Shown here: piece after piece, positions 8,901 through 17,942 of the stretch | Position numbering within the stretch: position 1 is the stretch's first letter | Layout of the letters: each line of letters begins with the position of its first letter | Source of the DNA: Pseudomonadota bacterium | GTDB taxonomy: Bacteria > Pseudomonadota > Alphaproteobacteria > Rhizobiales > Xanthobacteraceae | DNA: 40,188 bases | Direction: 5' to 3' | Assembly: GCA_016195095.1 (NCBI GenBank) | Contig: JACQAE010000051.1 | Location: 1 to 40,188, forward strand | Translations under genes and position numbers: made by a program | The notes under the pieces: generated by a model | Told to the model about the DNA's origin: nothing | Database searches by the model: none | The model's input: only the letters and a program-made list of their open reading frames with translations

Positions 8901-9971
8901 TTATTTTACCTGGTAGCGTACCGGCCATTTGTGCCCGAGCTTTTCGGCTTCCTCGAGCGCGAGTTTGAGCACTTGCGATCCAGGCAAGCCGGCCTTGTCG
9001 AGCTCAGCGGCTTTTTCCTGCGGCCAGTTCTTGAGCGAGTTGGCCCAATCGATGCGCACCGAATCCGGCACCGCCTTGACGACGCTGCCGACGCTTTTGA
9101 GCTGGGCGATCTGTTTTGGGTAGTTCTCGGCGTTGACCGTGCCGGTCTTGTCTTCGTATTCCTTGGCCACTTCCACGATGATGTCCTTGACCTCCTTTGG
9201 CAGCTTCGCCCAGCGCGCCTTGTTCACCGTCAGGCCGTGCCAGGTGATCGCGCCGAAGCCGATCTCGGTATAGTACTTGCCCTGTTCGTAGAGCTTGAAA
9301 TTGATCCAGCCGGACGGAAACATGATCCAGCCGAGATAGACGCCGGTCTGCAGGCCGGTATAGGCCTCCACCAGCGATCCCTGCACCGGCACGGCACCGG
9401 CGAATTCCAGCCACTTGAGATTGAGGCCGGCGCCGGCAAGCTTCTTGCCCTTGATCTCGGCGACCGAATTCCAATCGAACGTCGTCCCCAGGTTGTAGCC
9501 GTTGTCGGCGATCAGCGCGAGCAGGTGTTGGTTGAACTTGTCCTCGAACACTTTCGCCATATACGGCACCTTGGCATACACGGCGCGCGCCAGCTTGACG
9601 CTCTTGACGGCGTCCATGGTGCCGAATGGCAGCATCACCTGGAAGGCATGCAATGGCAGGTTCGATGGCTCGAAACAGAAGCAATAGCCGCCGATATCGA
9701 TGATCCCCGACTGCACGCCTTCGAGCGTGTCGGCGACCTTGACCATGGCGCCGCCGTAACCTTCGACGAATTCAACCTTGTGCTTGGTGCGCTGGGCGAC
9801 GCGCTTGGTCACTTCCGGGACAAAGAAATTCTGCATCAGGTTGACGTAGGTATTCACGGCCGGATGGCCGGAGGCGATACGCAACCGTATCGTTTCCTGC
9901 GCATGCGCGGCGCCGACCGCGCCGGCCATGGTCGCGGCGGCAATCAGACCGGCCATCAATCGCAATTGCAT
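8901..9971 (-). CDS. TRAP transporter DctP-like substrate-binding protein, first copy
   Basis: Periplasmic receptor of 356 residues. Residues 1-24 are a standard signal peptide ending AHA before the mature QETIRLRIASG. The ATG at 9971 has GGAAGGA about seven bases upstream. The fold signature of TRAP receptors is visible through the length of the protein: a conserved N-terminal strand, FVPEVTKRVAQRTKHKVEF, the ligand-cleft region SGIIDIGGYCFCFEPSNLPLHAF, GKKLAGAGLNLKWL, and the C-terminal helices. The ligand is unknown; a sugar acid or other carboxylate is likely, given the dehydratase gene upstream on the same strand. It feeds the fused DctQM permease encoded downstream, provided that damaged permease still works. 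Confidence 0.92.
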   Translation of the reverse strand: MQLRLMAGLIAAATMAGAVGAAHAQETIRLRIASGHPAVNTYVNLMQNFFVPEVTKRVAQRTKHKVEFVEGYGGAMVKVADTLEGVQSGIIDIGGYCFCFEPSNLPLHAFQVMLPFGTMDAVKSVKLARAVYAKVPYMAKVFEDKFNQHLLALIADNGYNLGTTFDWNSVAEIKGKKLAGAGLNLKWLEFAGAVPVQGSLVEAYTGLQTGVYLGWIMFPSGWINFKLYEQGKYYTEIGFGAITWHGLTVNKARWAKLPKEVKDIIVEVAKEYEDKTGTVNAENYPKQIAQLKSVGSVVKAVPDSVRIDWANSLKNWPQEKAAELDKAGLPGSQVLKLALEEAEKLGHKWPVRYQVK

Positions 9972-10184
9972 TGCGTGTCCTTCCTTGGCGTTTCCGTCCC
10001 CGGCATTGCTCGCCGTATTCGGCGATTATCGAATGTTATGGCCAATACCATCGGACGCGCGCGCACCTGCTGTCAACTCCTGTGCCCGCGCATGGCGGGG
10101 TAAGCATGGACGGCGGCAATGTTGCGCGCGCCGGCGCGCAAATCGCTCGCGTGCGGCGCCGCGCCCCGCGCCCGTCCCACAACG

Positions 10185-12002
10185 TCAATGATTGTCGCGC
10201 TGCGCACCGGCGACCTGCGCCACGCGCTGATATTTCACCGCCGGCGCCAATACCATGCCGTCGGCCAATTGCCCGACCATGCCGCGCTGAATTTCCTGCC
10301 ATGGCGTCTGGCTTGGCGGATAGGGATAGCCGCCCTGACGCGCGAGCGCGGCGCGACGGCGGGCCAATTGCGCCCGCGACACGAGGATATCGGCGCGGCC
10401 GCGTTTGAGATCGATGCGCACGCGATCGCCGGTACGCAGGAGCGCCAGCCCGCCGCCAATGGCTGCCTCCGGCGAGGCGTTGAGGATCGATGGCGAGCCC
10501 GACGTGCCGGACTGGCGGCCGTCACCAATGCAAGGCAGCGCAGTGATGCCGCGGCGGATCAGGCGTGCCGGCGGCTGCATATTGACCACCTCGCAACTTC
10601 CGGGATAGGCGATCGGCCCGGCGCCGCGCATGAACAGTAGGGTATTCTCGTCGATCTTGAGCGCCTTGTCGTCGATGCGCTTGTGGTAGTCCTCCGGCCC
10701 GTCAAAGACGACGGCGCGGCCTTCGAACGCGTCCGGGTCGCGCGGATTGCACAGGTAACGCGCGCGGAACTGTGGCGAAATCACGCTGGTTTTCATGATG
10801 GCGGAATCGAACATGTTGCCGGTCAGCACCTTGAAGCCGGCCCGCGGCATGATCGGCCTGCGGTAGGGGCGGATGATTTCGGGATCGCTTGTGGCGACGC
10901 CACGCAGGTTCCGCGCCAGCACGCGGCCGTTGACGGTGAGCGCATTGCCATGCAGGCGGCCGGCCTTGTGTAGTTCGCGCATCACCGCCGGCAGGCCGCC
11001 GGCGCGAAAATAATCCTCGCCGAGATAACGGCCGGCTGGCTGCATGTCGACCAAGAGCGGCACGTCGTAACCGATACGCTCCCAATCGCCGATCGTGAGC
11101 TTGACGCCGACATGGCGCGCGATGGCGTTGATGTGAATCGGCGCATTGGTTGATCCGCCGATCGCCGAGCAGGCGACGATGGCGTTCTCGAAGGCGGCGC
11201 GGGTGAGAATGTCGGACGGCTTGAGGTCCTCCCAGGCGATTTCGACCGCGCGCAGCCCGGTATCGTAGGCCATCTGCGCGCGTTCACGGTAAGGCGCGGG
11301 AATGGCGGCGCAGCCGGGCAGCGCCATGCCCAGCGCCTCGGCCAGCGCGTTCATGGTCGAAGCCGTCCCCATCGTGTTGCAATGGCCGATGGACGGCGCG
11401 GAGGCCGCGGCGATGGCCATGAATTCCTCGTCGTCAATGCGCCCGGCGGCGCGCTCCTCGCGCGCCTGCCACAGCGCCATGCCTGAGCCACAGCGCTCGC
11501 CCTTCCACCAGCCATTGAGCATCGGCCCGCCGCACAGAACGATGGCCGGGATATTGACCGTCGCCGCCGCCATCAGGCAGGCGGGCGTCGTCTTGTCGCA
11601 ACCGGTGGTGAGCACGACGGCGTCGAGGGGATAGCCGTAGAGCAGCTCGACCAGCCCAAGATAGGCGAGATTGCGGTCGAGCGCGGCGGTCGGGCGTTTG
11701 CCAGTCTCCTGGATCGGGTGCACGGGAAACTCGAACGCGATACCGCCCGCCGAACGGATGCCATCGCGCACGCGCGCAGCCAGTTCCAGGTGATGGCGGT
11801 TGCAAGGCGCGAGATCCGAACCGGTCTGCGCAATGCCGATGATCGGCCGGCCGCCCTGCAATTCCGCGCGCGTGAGGCCGAAATTGAGATAGCGCTCGAG
11901 ATAAAGCGCCGTCATGCCGGGATTATCGGCGTTATCGAACCACAGGCGCGAACGCAATTCATGCGCGCGCTTGCGCCCGCCACGCTGGCCATGCCTGCGC
12001 AT
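10185..12002 (-). CDS. IlvD/Edd family sugar-acid dehydratase (pentonate/hexonate dehydratase type)
   Basis: Fe-S dehydratase of 605 residues removing water from a sugar acid to give a 2-keto-3-deoxy acid. The ATG at 12002 has GGAGG seven bases upstream. The three cluster cysteines expected for the [2Fe-2S] sugar-acid group are Cys67 (SDLAPCNRH), Cys135 ([10 protein letters not shown]) and Cys208 ([13 protein letters not shown]). The C-terminal [16 protein letters not shown] holds the conserved active-site serine. The overall pattern is nearer to L-arabinonate, D-xylonate or similar dehydratases than to IlvD proper. It heads the minus-strand run with the two dctP genes and dctQM, so transport and dehydration of the same sugar acid is likely. 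KdgK, encoded 6 kb away, could take the product. Confidence 0.92.
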   Translation of the reverse strand: MRRHGQRGGRKRAHELRSRLWFDNADNPGMTALYLERYLNFGLTRAELQGGRPIIGIAQTGSDLAPCNRHHLELAARVRDGIRSAGGIAFEFPVHPIQETGKRPTAALDRNLAYLGLVELLYGYPLDAVVLTTGCDKTTPACLMAAATVNIPAIVLCGGPMLNGWWKGERCGSGMALWQAREERAAGRIDDEEFMAIAAASAPSIGHCNTMGTASTMNALAEALGMALPGCAAIPAPYRERAQMAYDTGLRAVEIAWEDLKPSDILTRAAFENAIVACSAIGGSTNAPIHINAIARHVGVKLTIGDWERIGYDVPLLVDMQPAGRYLGEDYFRAGGLPAVMRELHKAGRLHGNALTVNGRVLARNLRGVATSDPEIIRPYRRPIMPRAGFKVLTGNMFDSAIMKTSVISPQFRARYLCNPRDPDAFEGRAVVFDGPEDYHKRIDDKALKIDENTLLFMRGAGPIAYPGSCEVVNMQPPARLIRRGITALPCIGDGRQSGTSGSPSILNASPEAAIGGGLALLRTGDRVRIDLKRGRADILVSRAQLARRRAALARQGGYPYPPSQTPWQEIQRGMVGQLADGMVLAPAVKYQRVAQVAGAQRDNH

Positions 12003-12250
12003 CTGTAATCCTCCAGGCGGGCCTGAGCGCCGCCGTAATCTACGTTTCGCCCGCGGAGAGGATGCCTTGTTCCCGCGCGCCAAGGCAATCCTCGTCGCGC
12101 GGGCCAAATTGGCGGCGGGCGGCGGGGATCCGCACGCGGGCACAAGCGCTTGAAATCGTCCGCGTCGTTGTCGATGCTTTGCCAAGACGCCTAGTCCGTC
12201 ACCGGGATCGCCTTATCGGGCGCCCGGTCGCGCAAAACGAGGCCCAATCA

Positions 12251-13432
12251 ATGCTCAAGACAATTGCCGCCTTCGAGCGTATCGGCGAGGAGAATGCGTT
12301 CGCCGTGCTTGCCCGCGCCAATGCGCTTGCCGCGCAGGGCCGCGACATCATCAATCTCGGCATCGGCCAACCTGACTTTCGCACCCCCGACCATGTTGTC
12401 GAGGCGGCGGTAAAGGCGCTGCGCGACGGCCATCACGGCTATACGCCGGCGGTTGGCATCGCACCGCTGCGCGAGGCCGTGGCCGCGGACCTTTACCGGC
12501 GCCATGCGGTCACGGTGTCGCCCGACGAGGTGATGATCCTGCCCGGCGGCAAGCCGGCCATGTTCATGTGCATCCTCATGTTCGGCGAGCCGGGGGCCGA
12601 AATCCTTTATCCCGACCCTGGGTTTCCGATCTACCGTTCGATGATCGACTTTACCGGCGCGCGCGCGGTGCCGGTTCCCATATGCGAGGAAAACGCCTTT
12701 TCATTCTCGGCCGAGGAAACGCTGGCGCTGATCACGCCCCGCACCCGTCTCCTGATCCTTAACTCGCCGGCCAATCCGACCGGCGGGGTGACACCGCGCC
12801 GCGAAGTCGAAAAGCTCGTCGCCGGGCTTGAACGCTTTCCCGACGTCGCCATCTTGTCGGACGAGATCTATGACAACATGATCTATGACGGTGAGGCGCA
12901 TGTGTGTCTGCTCGCCTATCCCGCCATCCGCGACCGGCTGATCCTGCTCAATGGCTGGTCGAAGACCTACGCCATGACCGGCTGGCGGCTTGGCTACGCC
13001 GTGTGGCCGGGCAAGCTCTACGACTACGCGCGCAAGCTGGCGGTCAACCTGCATTCCTGCGTCAACGCCGCTGCGCAATATGGCGGGCTTGCCGCGCTGT
13101 CCGGACCGCAGGACGCCGCGTGCCACATGGTGGCGGAGTTCGACCGCCGCCGCCGTGTCGTCGTTGAGGGACTGAACCGACTGCCCGGCATAAGTTGCGC
13201 GACGCCGAAGGGAGCTTTTTACGCCTTCCCCAACATCACGCGCACCGGCTGGACGGCCAAGGCGCTTGCCTCCGCGCTACTCGACGAGGCTGGCGTCGCC
13301 ATTATCGGCGGTCCGGATTTCGGCGTCTTGGGCGAAGGATACGTGCGCGTCTCCTACGCCAATTCGACGCAGAATATCGCTACGGCGCTGACGCGCATGG
13401 AGGAATTCCTGACAACGCGCAAGGCGGCGTGA
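12251..13432 (+). CDS. Class I/II pyridoxal-phosphate aminotransferase
   Basis: Fold-type I PLP enzyme of 393 residues, aspartate-aminotransferase superfamily. Visible landmarks are NLGIGQPDFRTP near the N-terminus, the cofactor residues Asn175 (NSPANPTGG) and Asp204 (SDEIYD), the Schiff-base Lys238 in GWSKTYAMTGWRLGY, and the C-terminal substrate-carboxylate arginine in RVSYA. The start at 12251 is chosen because similarity begins there; an upstream frame extension to 12062 looks non-coding. It is transcribed away from the sugar-acid dehydratase across a 248-bp gap. The amino donor and acceptor cannot be told from sequence; aspartate, aromatic or alanine substrates are all possible. Confidence 0.9.
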   Translation: MLKTIAAFERIGEENAFAVLARANALAAQGRDIINLGIGQPDFRTPDHVVEAAVKALRDGHHGYTPAVGIAPLREAVAADLYRRHAVTVSPDEVMILPGGKPAMFMCILMFGEPGAEILYPDPGFPIYRSMIDFTGARAVPVPICEENAFSFSAEETLALITPRTRLLILNSPANPTGGVTPRREVEKLVAGLERFPDVAILSDEIYDNMIYDGEAHVCLLAYPAIRDRLILLNGWSKTYAMTGWRLGYAVWPGKLYDYARKLAVNLHSCVNAAAQYGGLAALSGPQDAACHMVAEFDRRRRVVVEGLNRLPGISCATPKGAFYAFPNITRTGWTAKALASALLDEAGVAIIGGPDFGVLGEGYVRVSYANSTQNIATALTRMEEFLTTRKAA

Positions 13433-13463
13433 TCGTGCCGAAGCGCCTATCGCGCCGGCACGA
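13433..13463. terminator. Hairpin between convergent genes, possible bidirectional terminator
   Basis: A perfect 8-bp inverted repeat (TCGTGCCG ... CGGCACGA, arms 13433-13440 and 13456-13463) with a 15-base loop starts right after the aminotransferase stop codon. It ends seven bases before the stop of the mscS-family gene on the other strand. There is no T-tract, so terminator function is inferred from position and symmetry. Confidence 0.5.
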
Positions 13464-13469
13464 GGCGCG

Positions 13470-14780
13470 CTAATCGCCGGGCGGCTCGACGACGACGCGG
13501 ATCGGCTCGTTGAACTGAACGTCGCGCACCGGAAATGGAATGGCGACGCCCTCGCGCTTGAAAATATCCCACAATGCCAGCAACACCTCGCTGCGGACAT
13601 TGGTGATGCCTTCGGTCGGATCGCGTATCCAGAAACGCAGTATGAAATCGAGCGAAAAATCGCCGAACTTGGTCAGATGGCAAACCGGCGCCGGGTCGCG
13701 CAGGATGCGCCTGACACCTGCGGCGGCGGCGACCGCGATCGCCTTGACCACGTGCGGATCGCTGCCATAGCTCACGCCGAACGGCACTTCGAGCCGGATC
13801 TGGTCGTTGGAATGCGACCAGTTAATGACGCGCTGCGTCACCAGGTCTTCATTGGGAATGAGGATCTCGCGTCCGTCGCGCACCACCACCGAGGTAAAGC
13901 GCGCGCCCATCGTATCGACCCAGCCGAAACTTTCCCCAACGGAAATCACATCGCCCGGCTTGATCGACTTGTCGGCCAATAGAATGATACCGCTGAACAG
14001 GTTGGACACGATCTTTTGCAGGCCGAAGCCGATGCCGACACCGACGGCGCCGGAGAACAAGGCGAGCGCGGAGAGGTCGATGCCGACGCTGCTAAGCACG
14101 ATGACGATGGCAAGCGTCACCAACGCGATGCGCAACAGCTTGCCAATGAGCACCTTCATCGACGGCGTGAGGTCGGAAACCGCGCGCACGCGCCGGTCGA
14201 GAAAATCGCCGGCCGCCGTCGCGAACCATAGCGTGACCAGCAGGAACAGCGCCGTTTTCAGCACCAGGAGAAGCGAAATGCGCAGCCCGCCCAGCGTCAC
14301 CGCCACGGCGTCGAGCAGCTTGGCGAACGGATCAAGCAGGCCGAGGATACTCAGTGCCGCCAACGTCCAAGCCGTTGCGACGACGACGGCGTAGAAGAAC
14401 TGGTTGCGGATGAGCCCGGCGAGCACCGCGATTGCCACCCAAGCACTGCCAAGGCTGACGGCGACGCCGACCACGTAGCTCTGGCTTGGCCAGAACAATT
14501 GCAGCATGACCGCCCGAATCGCCGCGGCAATGACAACGAAGACGATGGCGGCGAGGTGGCGATTGACGGCATGCGCCACCTGACGCGCCAACGCCGGCCA
14601 TCCCATCGTCAGCGCCACCACGTCGAGCCGGCGGCGGATGATCCATGCCGCGGTCAGGCCCAAGACGGCGGCCAGCGCAATGAGGCCGAACTGGAGCGGA
14701 AACCAGACCGAGGAAATCTCGGCGCCAACGAGGCGGACCGTATCGTGCAACAGTCCGAGAAAGCGCTCAACATCATTCAT
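13470..14780 (-). CDS. MscS family mechanosensitive ion channel
   Basis: Inner-membrane channel of 436 residues, counted from the ATG at 14780; a frame extension to 14870 exists but adds a region without membrane character. Several hydrophobic spans precede the MscS core. The pore-lining helix and beta-domain entry read GAVGVGIGFGLQKIVSNLFSG followed by IILLADKSIKPGDVI and GWVDTMGARFT, which are diagnostic of MscS. IPNEDLVTQRVINWSHSN and the C-terminal alpha-beta domain follow. Such channels release small osmolytes under membrane tension. The extra N-terminal spans place it with the larger MscS-like proteins of proteobacteria. It is divergent from the acyl-CoA dehydrogenase gene. Confidence 0.93.
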   Translation of the reverse strand: MNDVERFLGLLHDTVRLVGAEISSVWFPLQFGLIALAAVLGLTAAWIIRRRLDVVALTMGWPALARQVAHAVNRHLAAIVFVVIAAAIRAVMLQLFWPSQSYVVGVAVSLGSAWVAIAVLAGLIRNQFFYAVVVATAWTLAALSILGLLDPFAKLLDAVAVTLGGLRISLLLVLKTALFLLVTLWFATAAGDFLDRRVRAVSDLTPSMKVLIGKLLRIALVTLAIVIVLSSVGIDLSALALFSGAVGVGIGFGLQKIVSNLFSGIILLADKSIKPGDVISVGESFGWVDTMGARFTSVVVRDGREILIPNEDLVTQRVINWSHSNDQIRLEVPFGVSYGSDPHVVKAIAVAAAAGVRRILRDPAPVCHLTKFGDFSLDFILRFWIRDPTEGITNVRSEVLLALWDIFKREGVAIPFPVRDVQFNEPIRVVVEPPGD

Positions 14781-14958
14781 GACAGCGATCCGCGCCGGCA
14801 CAGAATCGCGGCCGGCCTGCGTGAGGTATATATAACATTCGGTCGGTCGCACGCTCGCCGCCTTGCGCACCCGCGCGCGTCGACCGGATTTAGCTCCGCA
14901 CCTATCCAGGCTAAAGTATCATTCCGTCGACCAGCGCAGCCTGAGGAACCGCCATCCC

Positions 14959-16200
14959 ATGACCATCATTCAGCGTCTTCTTTCCGAAGAGCAGACCTTG
15001 ATGCGCGAGAGTTGCCGCGCCTTCGTCGACGACGTCGTCATTCCGTTCATCCGCAAGGATTGGCAACGCGAATGGAGCATGACTCCCGACGACCGCCTGC
15101 CGCGCGAAATACTCGAGGGCGCCGACCGCATCGGTATCCGCACGCTCGGCGTGCCAGACGAGTTCGGCGGCGTCGAACTCGACAAGGCAAGCGAGGTGCG
15201 CACCTTCGCGCTCATCTCCGAGGAAATTGCGCGCGGCGATTCGGGGCTTTCCGACAAGCTGGTGCAGAACTGGAAAGTTTCGGTCCTGCTGCGCAATCTC
15301 GCCCCACGTCACCTGCAGGAAAAGTGGTTTACCCGCCTGGTCAAGGACCCGCAATTCCTGCTCGCGCATTGCCTCACCGAACCGCGCGGCGCGTCCGACC
15401 GCTGGCTGCCCTATAACGTGCCCGAAGCGGCCATGCAGACCCGCGCCGTGCGCCGCGACGGCGGCTGGGTGATCAATGGGCGCAAGCAGTTTATCTCCAA
15501 TGGCTACGACGCCGGCCTCTATGTGGTCTACGCCAACACCGATCCCAAGGTCGGCATGATGCAGGGGACATCGTCGTTCCTGGTGCCGCGCGAAACGCCT
15601 GGGCTGACAGTCGCGCGCTGCAACGAGACGTTGGGCTGCCGCTTCATGAACAATGGCGAGCTGGTGTTCGAGGACATGGTGGTCCCGCAAGACCATCTCC
15701 TGGTCGAGAACGAGGCACTTGGCAAGGCCGGCATCTACTTCCAGCCCGGCAAGATCATCCAGGCATCGAAAAACCTTGGCGTTGGCGTGCGTGCGTTCGA
15801 AGCCACCGCCGAATACGTTCAGAACTACGTGCAGGGCGGGCGCATCCTCATCAAGCATCAGGCGGTGGCGCTGCGCCTGGCAGATATGGCGACCCGCATC
15901 GAGGCCGTACGCGCGCTGCGCGATCGCGCGGCGCAGGCGGTCGACGACGGCGCGACCGACGCCGACGTGCTGTGCAACATGGCCAAAGTCTACGCGTCCG
16001 AAGAGATGATGAAGGTCGCCCAGCACGCGTTGGAGTTGCATGGCGGCAACGGCGTCATGCTCGATTTCGGTATCGAGAAACTGTTCCGCGACGCAGCCAT
16101 ATTCCTGCACATGGACGCCACGGCGGACGTCTCGCGCTTCAAGATCGTCAAATCGCTGTTTCCACATAGCGCCGGCAAATATGCCGGGCCGGAGGCATAA
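14959..16200 (+). CDS. Acyl-CoA dehydrogenase family protein
   Basis: FAD flavoenzyme of 413 residues. Domain order is normal: an N-terminal helical part, a middle beta part with CLTEPRGASDRW and GWVINGRKQFISNG, and a C-terminal helical bundle with LHGGNGVMLDFGIEKLFRDA. In most family members the catalytic base is the Glu of a YEGT-type motif near the C-terminus; the aligned stretch here is HMDATADVSRF, giving Asp386. The base may therefore be Asp, or sit elsewhere as in the isovaleryl-CoA subgroup. The start at 14959 is where family similarity begins. Substrate unknown. It is divergent from mscS and not part of an evident beta-oxidation operon. Confidence 0.9.
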   Translation: MTIIQRLLSEEQTLMRESCRAFVDDVVIPFIRKDWQREWSMTPDDRLPREILEGADRIGIRTLGVPDEFGGVELDKASEVRTFALISEEIARGDSGLSDKLVQNWKVSVLLRNLAPRHLQEKWFTRLVKDPQFLLAHCLTEPRGASDRWLPYNVPEAAMQTRAVRRDGGWVINGRKQFISNGYDAGLYVVYANTDPKVGMMQGTSSFLVPRETPGLTVARCNETLGCRFMNNGELVFEDMVVPQDHLLVENEALGKAGIYFQPGKIIQASKNLGVGVRAFEATAEYVQNYVQGGRILIKHQAVALRLADMATRIEAVRALRDRAAQAVDDGATDADVLCNMAKVYASEEMMKVAQHALELHGGNGVMLDFGIEKLFRDAAIFLHMDATADVSRFKIVKSLFPHSAGKYAGPEA

Positions 16201-16225
16201 GCGGCGCGGCGCCGTGCAACTTACG

Positions 16226-16702
16226 CTATTTGTCCTTTGTGGCGTCTTCGGCGATCTTGGCGAATATGCCATCGAGTTCGCCGGCAAGCGTCTTGAGCTC
16301 GGCGCCGCCTTCCGTCATGTAGGGCGCGAAAACGCTCGAGGGCTTGCGGTAGGACAGCGTCGCGGTGTTGTCGGGATTTTCCGTGAGATAGAATCGGATC
16401 GGCGCCTCGATACCCGACGCGACGCTCGCCGTGAGCATGCGGCGCGCGAAGTCGTTGCGGAAAACGCCGACGACGCGGTTGCCGGGAATCGTGAAACCCT
16501 GCGCCTTGGCGCCGGCCGAGGCGCTCGCCGTCGTCACCGCCGCCATCTTGTTCGCGCTCACCGCCTTTTCGAGCTTGTCGACAAGCGCCGCGAAGCCGAG
16601 TTTGGTGTCGATCACGACCCATCCCTCGCGCGGGGCGAGCGTGCCGGCAGCCGCCGGCAGAATCACGAACAACGTCACAAAAACGGCCAACAAAGCCCGC
16701 AT
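16226..16702 (-). CDS. DUF302 domain protein with signal peptide
   Basis: A 158-residue exported protein. The ATG at 16702 follows GAGGAGATTGCC, a strong ribosome binding site. Residues 1-19 are a signal peptide (LLAVFVTLFVILPAAA). The rest matches the DUF302 / TT1751-like fold: an N-terminal VVIDTKLGFAALVDKLEKAVSANK, a central GFTIPGNRVVGVFRNDFARRML, then IEAPIRFYLTENPDNTATLSYRKPSSVF. The family has no agreed function; members bind small ligands or sit near redox genes. It converges on the acyl-CoA dehydrogenase gene with a 25-base gap. Confidence 0.85.
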   Translation of the reverse strand: MRALLAVFVTLFVILPAAAGTLAPREGWVVIDTKLGFAALVDKLEKAVSANKMAAVTTASASAGAKAQGFTIPGNRVVGVFRNDFARRMLTASVASGIEAPIRFYLTENPDNTATLSYRKPSSVFAPYMTEGGAELKTLAGELDGIFAKIAEDATKDK

Positions 16703-16787
16703 GGCAATCTCCTCTTGCGCAAGCGACGCAGCATTTCACGCCGACGCCACGCCTGGCCAATCACGCCTGCTTGATGCCGCAAGCGGC

Positions 16788-17690
16788 TTATACTCGCTGG
16801 GTGAGACGAAACCCGGCCATGACGACGACCAGCCCGGCGAGCTGGGTCAAGCTTGGAACCTCGCCAAGCACGATAAACCCGATCAGCAGCGTGAATCCAG
16901 GCACCAGTGAAGGAAAAACCGCCGCGCGACCGGCGCCAAGAAGCATCACCGCGCGGGCGAATAGATAGATGGCGCCGGCGCCAGCCAACACGCCCTGCGC
17001 CAATGCCTGCGCCATGTTCTCCCACAGGCCGAGAGCAACAATATGGCCGAACCCGAAGAATGCCGCATGCAAAGGAACGAACCCCAGCGCCAGCGCGCTG
17101 ACGGCAAATGTCGCCGCGATCGGCCCGATGCGCCACTGTCGCAGTAGGATGCCGAAAATGGAAAACAGGAAGCCCGCAAGCATGAAAGCGAAATCGCCGA
17201 GCAGGCCGTGCGACCCAAAGCTTGAGAGGCTCTCGCCGCCAATAATAACAAGGCCGCCGACGATGGCTAAGGCGCCAAATAGCCGACGCCGCGGCAGTCG
17301 CTCGCCCAGCACAAGCGTCGCCATGGCAAGCCCGCCAAGCGCGGCGCAGGACGGCTGAATGACGCCGGCATGGCCGAGCGGCACCAGCAGAAAGCCGTAA
17401 TAGCTGATGAGTGCGAGCGGAGGGCCGCCGCAGCAGGTCAGCGCCAAGGCGCGACCCCAGCCGATGGCGCCGAATTCGGGTGTTGCACGCAAAAGCAGCA
17501 GCGGCAAAAACGCCAAACCGGGCCACACGAACCGATGCAGCGCAAGATCGGCCGGGGAAAAGCCCGCGTCGATGCCATGCCGCGCGGCGACAAAACCAAT
17601 GGCCCAGAACAGCGCCGCGCCGGTCCCGCTGGCGACCCCGGCGACGATTGTTCCGCGCGGCTTGCGCGCCCAGTCCCGCCCAGCCTGCAC
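16788..17690 (-). CDS. EamA-type drug/metabolite transporter
   Basis: Inner-membrane carrier of about 300 residues with two EamA repeats and about ten hydrophobic spans. The first repeat runs from SGTGAALFWAIGFVAARHG to LVLGERLPRRRLFGALAIVGGLVIIGG. The second runs from GDFAFMLAGFLFSIFGILLRQW to FIVLGEVPSLTQLAGLVVVMAGF. The GER/GEV pattern near each repeat's end is typical of the family. I chose the GTG at 17690 because GGAGGG lies six bases upstream; a TTG at 17738 gives 16 more residues. The substrate is unknown. It is divergent from kdgK. Confidence 0.88.
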   Translation of the reverse strand: MQAGRDWARKPRGTIVAGVASGTGAALFWAIGFVAARHGIDAGFSPADLALHRFVWPGLAFLPLLLLRATPEFGAIGWGRALALTCCGGPPLALISYYGFLLVPLGHAGVIQPSCAALGGLAMATLVLGERLPRRRLFGALAIVGGLVIIGGESLSSFGSHGLLGDFAFMLAGFLFSIFGILLRQWRIGPIAATFAVSALALGFVPLHAAFFGFGHIVALGLWENMAQALAQGVLAGAGAIYLFARAVMLLGAGRAAVFPSLVPGFTLLIGFIVLGEVPSLTQLAGLVVVMAGFRLTQRV

Positions 17691-17942
17691 CGCCTGCCCT
17701 CCGCGTGCTATGCGCCGGCATACCTTGGTCCCCAGCAACAGACCATGGGCGAAAATTCACATCTGCCGGTCGCGCAACGCCGGCGCCGGTCCCGACGACC
17801 GGCGCCGCATCGTCGATGGCGATACGATCAGGCGTCCAATTCGCCCCGAATTGCCCATTTGCACGTTTGCATTGCGCCAGATGAACGGTCATGCTCGCGC
17901 GCCTTCGTACGCGGGCCGGCAACCCCGCTAGAGGTGACGATC

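Noticed and set aside
16675-17922. A 415-codon minus-strand open frame overlapping the EamA gene
   Set aside because: Its translation is Arg-rich and low in protein-like features; it is the shadow of the transporter read in another frame.
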